In this document: one piece after another, positions 63,388-64,000 of the stretch
How positions within the stretch are numbered: the first letter of the stretch is position 1
Layout: every line of letters starts with the position of its first letter
From: Phymorhynchus buccinoides
Lineage: Eukaryota; Mollusca; Gastropoda; Neogastropoda; Raphitomidae
Length of the DNA stretch: 64,000 bases
Direction: 5' to 3'
NCBI GenBank assembly: GCA_017654935.2
Contig: CM065687.1
Coordinates: forward strand, 18,983,571 to 19,047,570
The notes under the pieces: generated by a model
The model's input: only the letters and a program-made list of their open reading frames with translations
What the model was told of the DNA's origin: nothing
The model's database searches: none
Translations under genes and position numbers: made by a program

Positions 63388-63516
63388 ACAACAACTACAT
63401 GACAAGTGTATAAAGTGAAATTATTTTATTCACAAGAGACCAAACAAAACAAAACAGTCTCTTGTGAATAAAATAACGTCACTTTACACTTGTCGTGTAG
63501 TTGTTTGTTTGTTGTA
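63388..63516. repeat. Foldback of family D arms
   Basis: 'ACAACTACATGACAAGTGTA' .. 'TTATTTTATTCACAAGAGAC' is followed after ~15 bp by 'GTCTCTTGTGAATAAAATAA' .. 'TACACTTGTCGTGTAGTTGT'. Arms are ~55 bp. Confidence 0.88.
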
Positions 63517-64000
63517 CAATTTAGATTCAGAATAAGTCCTACGGGAAATAAAAGTTCTTTTAATTTAAGAACATACTATCCCTTTCCTAAATGTTATATA
63601 TACAAACTCTTCCCTAAATTTTTAATTATAATCAGTTTATAACTTTCTGCAATAGTTCTGCATTAGCAGAGAACTGACAAAAAACACACATCATAGTTTC
63701 CTTGGTTATAAATGTAATGGAACAAATTGGAGGAGAAATAGTCCAAACTAAAACAACATAAATACATTGCTGTTTATTACAACACACACAAACACTTCTA
63801 GGTTAAAGAGTAGGGTACCAGTAGGCAGATGGGACAACAAGTGGGGGAAAACAGGATGTAAAGCTGAAACACAAAGAGAGAGAGAGAGAGAAAGAAAGTC
63901 GTTGTTGTTGTTTACTTTTCTCAAAAATTTGATAGCGTTATTATAAATCATTTTCGCTGCAAAAGTGGGAACCAGATACATGATGTTGCTAAGCTTGAGG
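63517..64000. other. NICN1 first intron to window edge, no gene recognised
   Basis: AT-rich with a (GA)n tract at 63872-63892. I searched the minus strand for a nicolin N-terminus (a VLVIDV-like block) and did not find one. Confidence 0.5.

Noticed and set aside
63748..63981. 77-codon minus-strand ORF as the missing NICN1 first exon
   Set aside because: The sequence (MYLVPTFAAKMIYNN) shows no resemblance to the nicolin N-terminus and runs into a (GA)n-derived SLSLSL stretch.

Overview
This is a stretch of an animal nuclear genome, most likely a mollusc (probably a marine gastropod). Protein-coding DNA is only about 2-4% of the window. It is split into short exons with GT/AG borders and multi-kilobase introns. 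The rest is transposon remnants, SINEs, mini- and microsatellites and very long homopolymer runs. The recognisable proteins (a proton/myo-inositol cotransporter-like protein, phosphoserine phosphatase and nicolin-1) are animal-type. The repeats include tRNA-derived SINEs carrying a 'GGATGAGAC..ACCGAGGTC' core, which I associate from memory with molluscs. The taxon is an inference; the genes are seen directly.

Layout. (1) 1-1520 (+): a tandem array of ~130-bp units, each ending in the same 3' splice site, leads into the terminal exon of an SLC2A13-like transporter. (2) 1521-24371: intergenic or 5'-intronic DNA with many MITEs, SINEs and minisatellites, a 1-kb foldback and a 5'-truncated non-LTR retrotransposon split by a 1.24-kb insertion. 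It also holds one isolated 311-codon minus-strand ORF (11030-11965) for a lysine/arginine-rich protein of unknown function. (3) 24392-35128 (+): the complete coding part of phosphoserine phosphatase (PSPH) in five exons, 235 residues, all catalytic motifs present. (4) 43958-62128 (-): nicolin-1 (NICN1), the last six coding exons (178 residues plus stop). One intron is 12.5 kb and packed with transposons, and a 36-nt candidate cassette microexon lies inside it. The first coding exon lies beyond the right edge. PSPH and NICN1 converge, with about 8.8 kb between their stop codons.

The genes do not form a pathway. PSPH makes serine, NICN1 belongs to the tubulin polyglutamylase complex, and the transporter moves polyols. 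The most unusual biology lies in the repeats: at least six families of TTAA-flanked short elements, families inserted into one another (twice at the identical internal TA site, in opposite orientation), a replicated splice-acceptor array, a tandem array of nuclear-receptor-type half-sites, and a foldback whose loop is a ~105-nt G tract. I found no prokaryotic features, CRISPR arrays or rRNA, and no tRNA gene outside SINE heads.

Exon borders of PSPH and NICN1 were fixed by hand from splice sites, reading phase and recalled human protein sequence. Borders of repeats are approximate, often by 5-20 bases.
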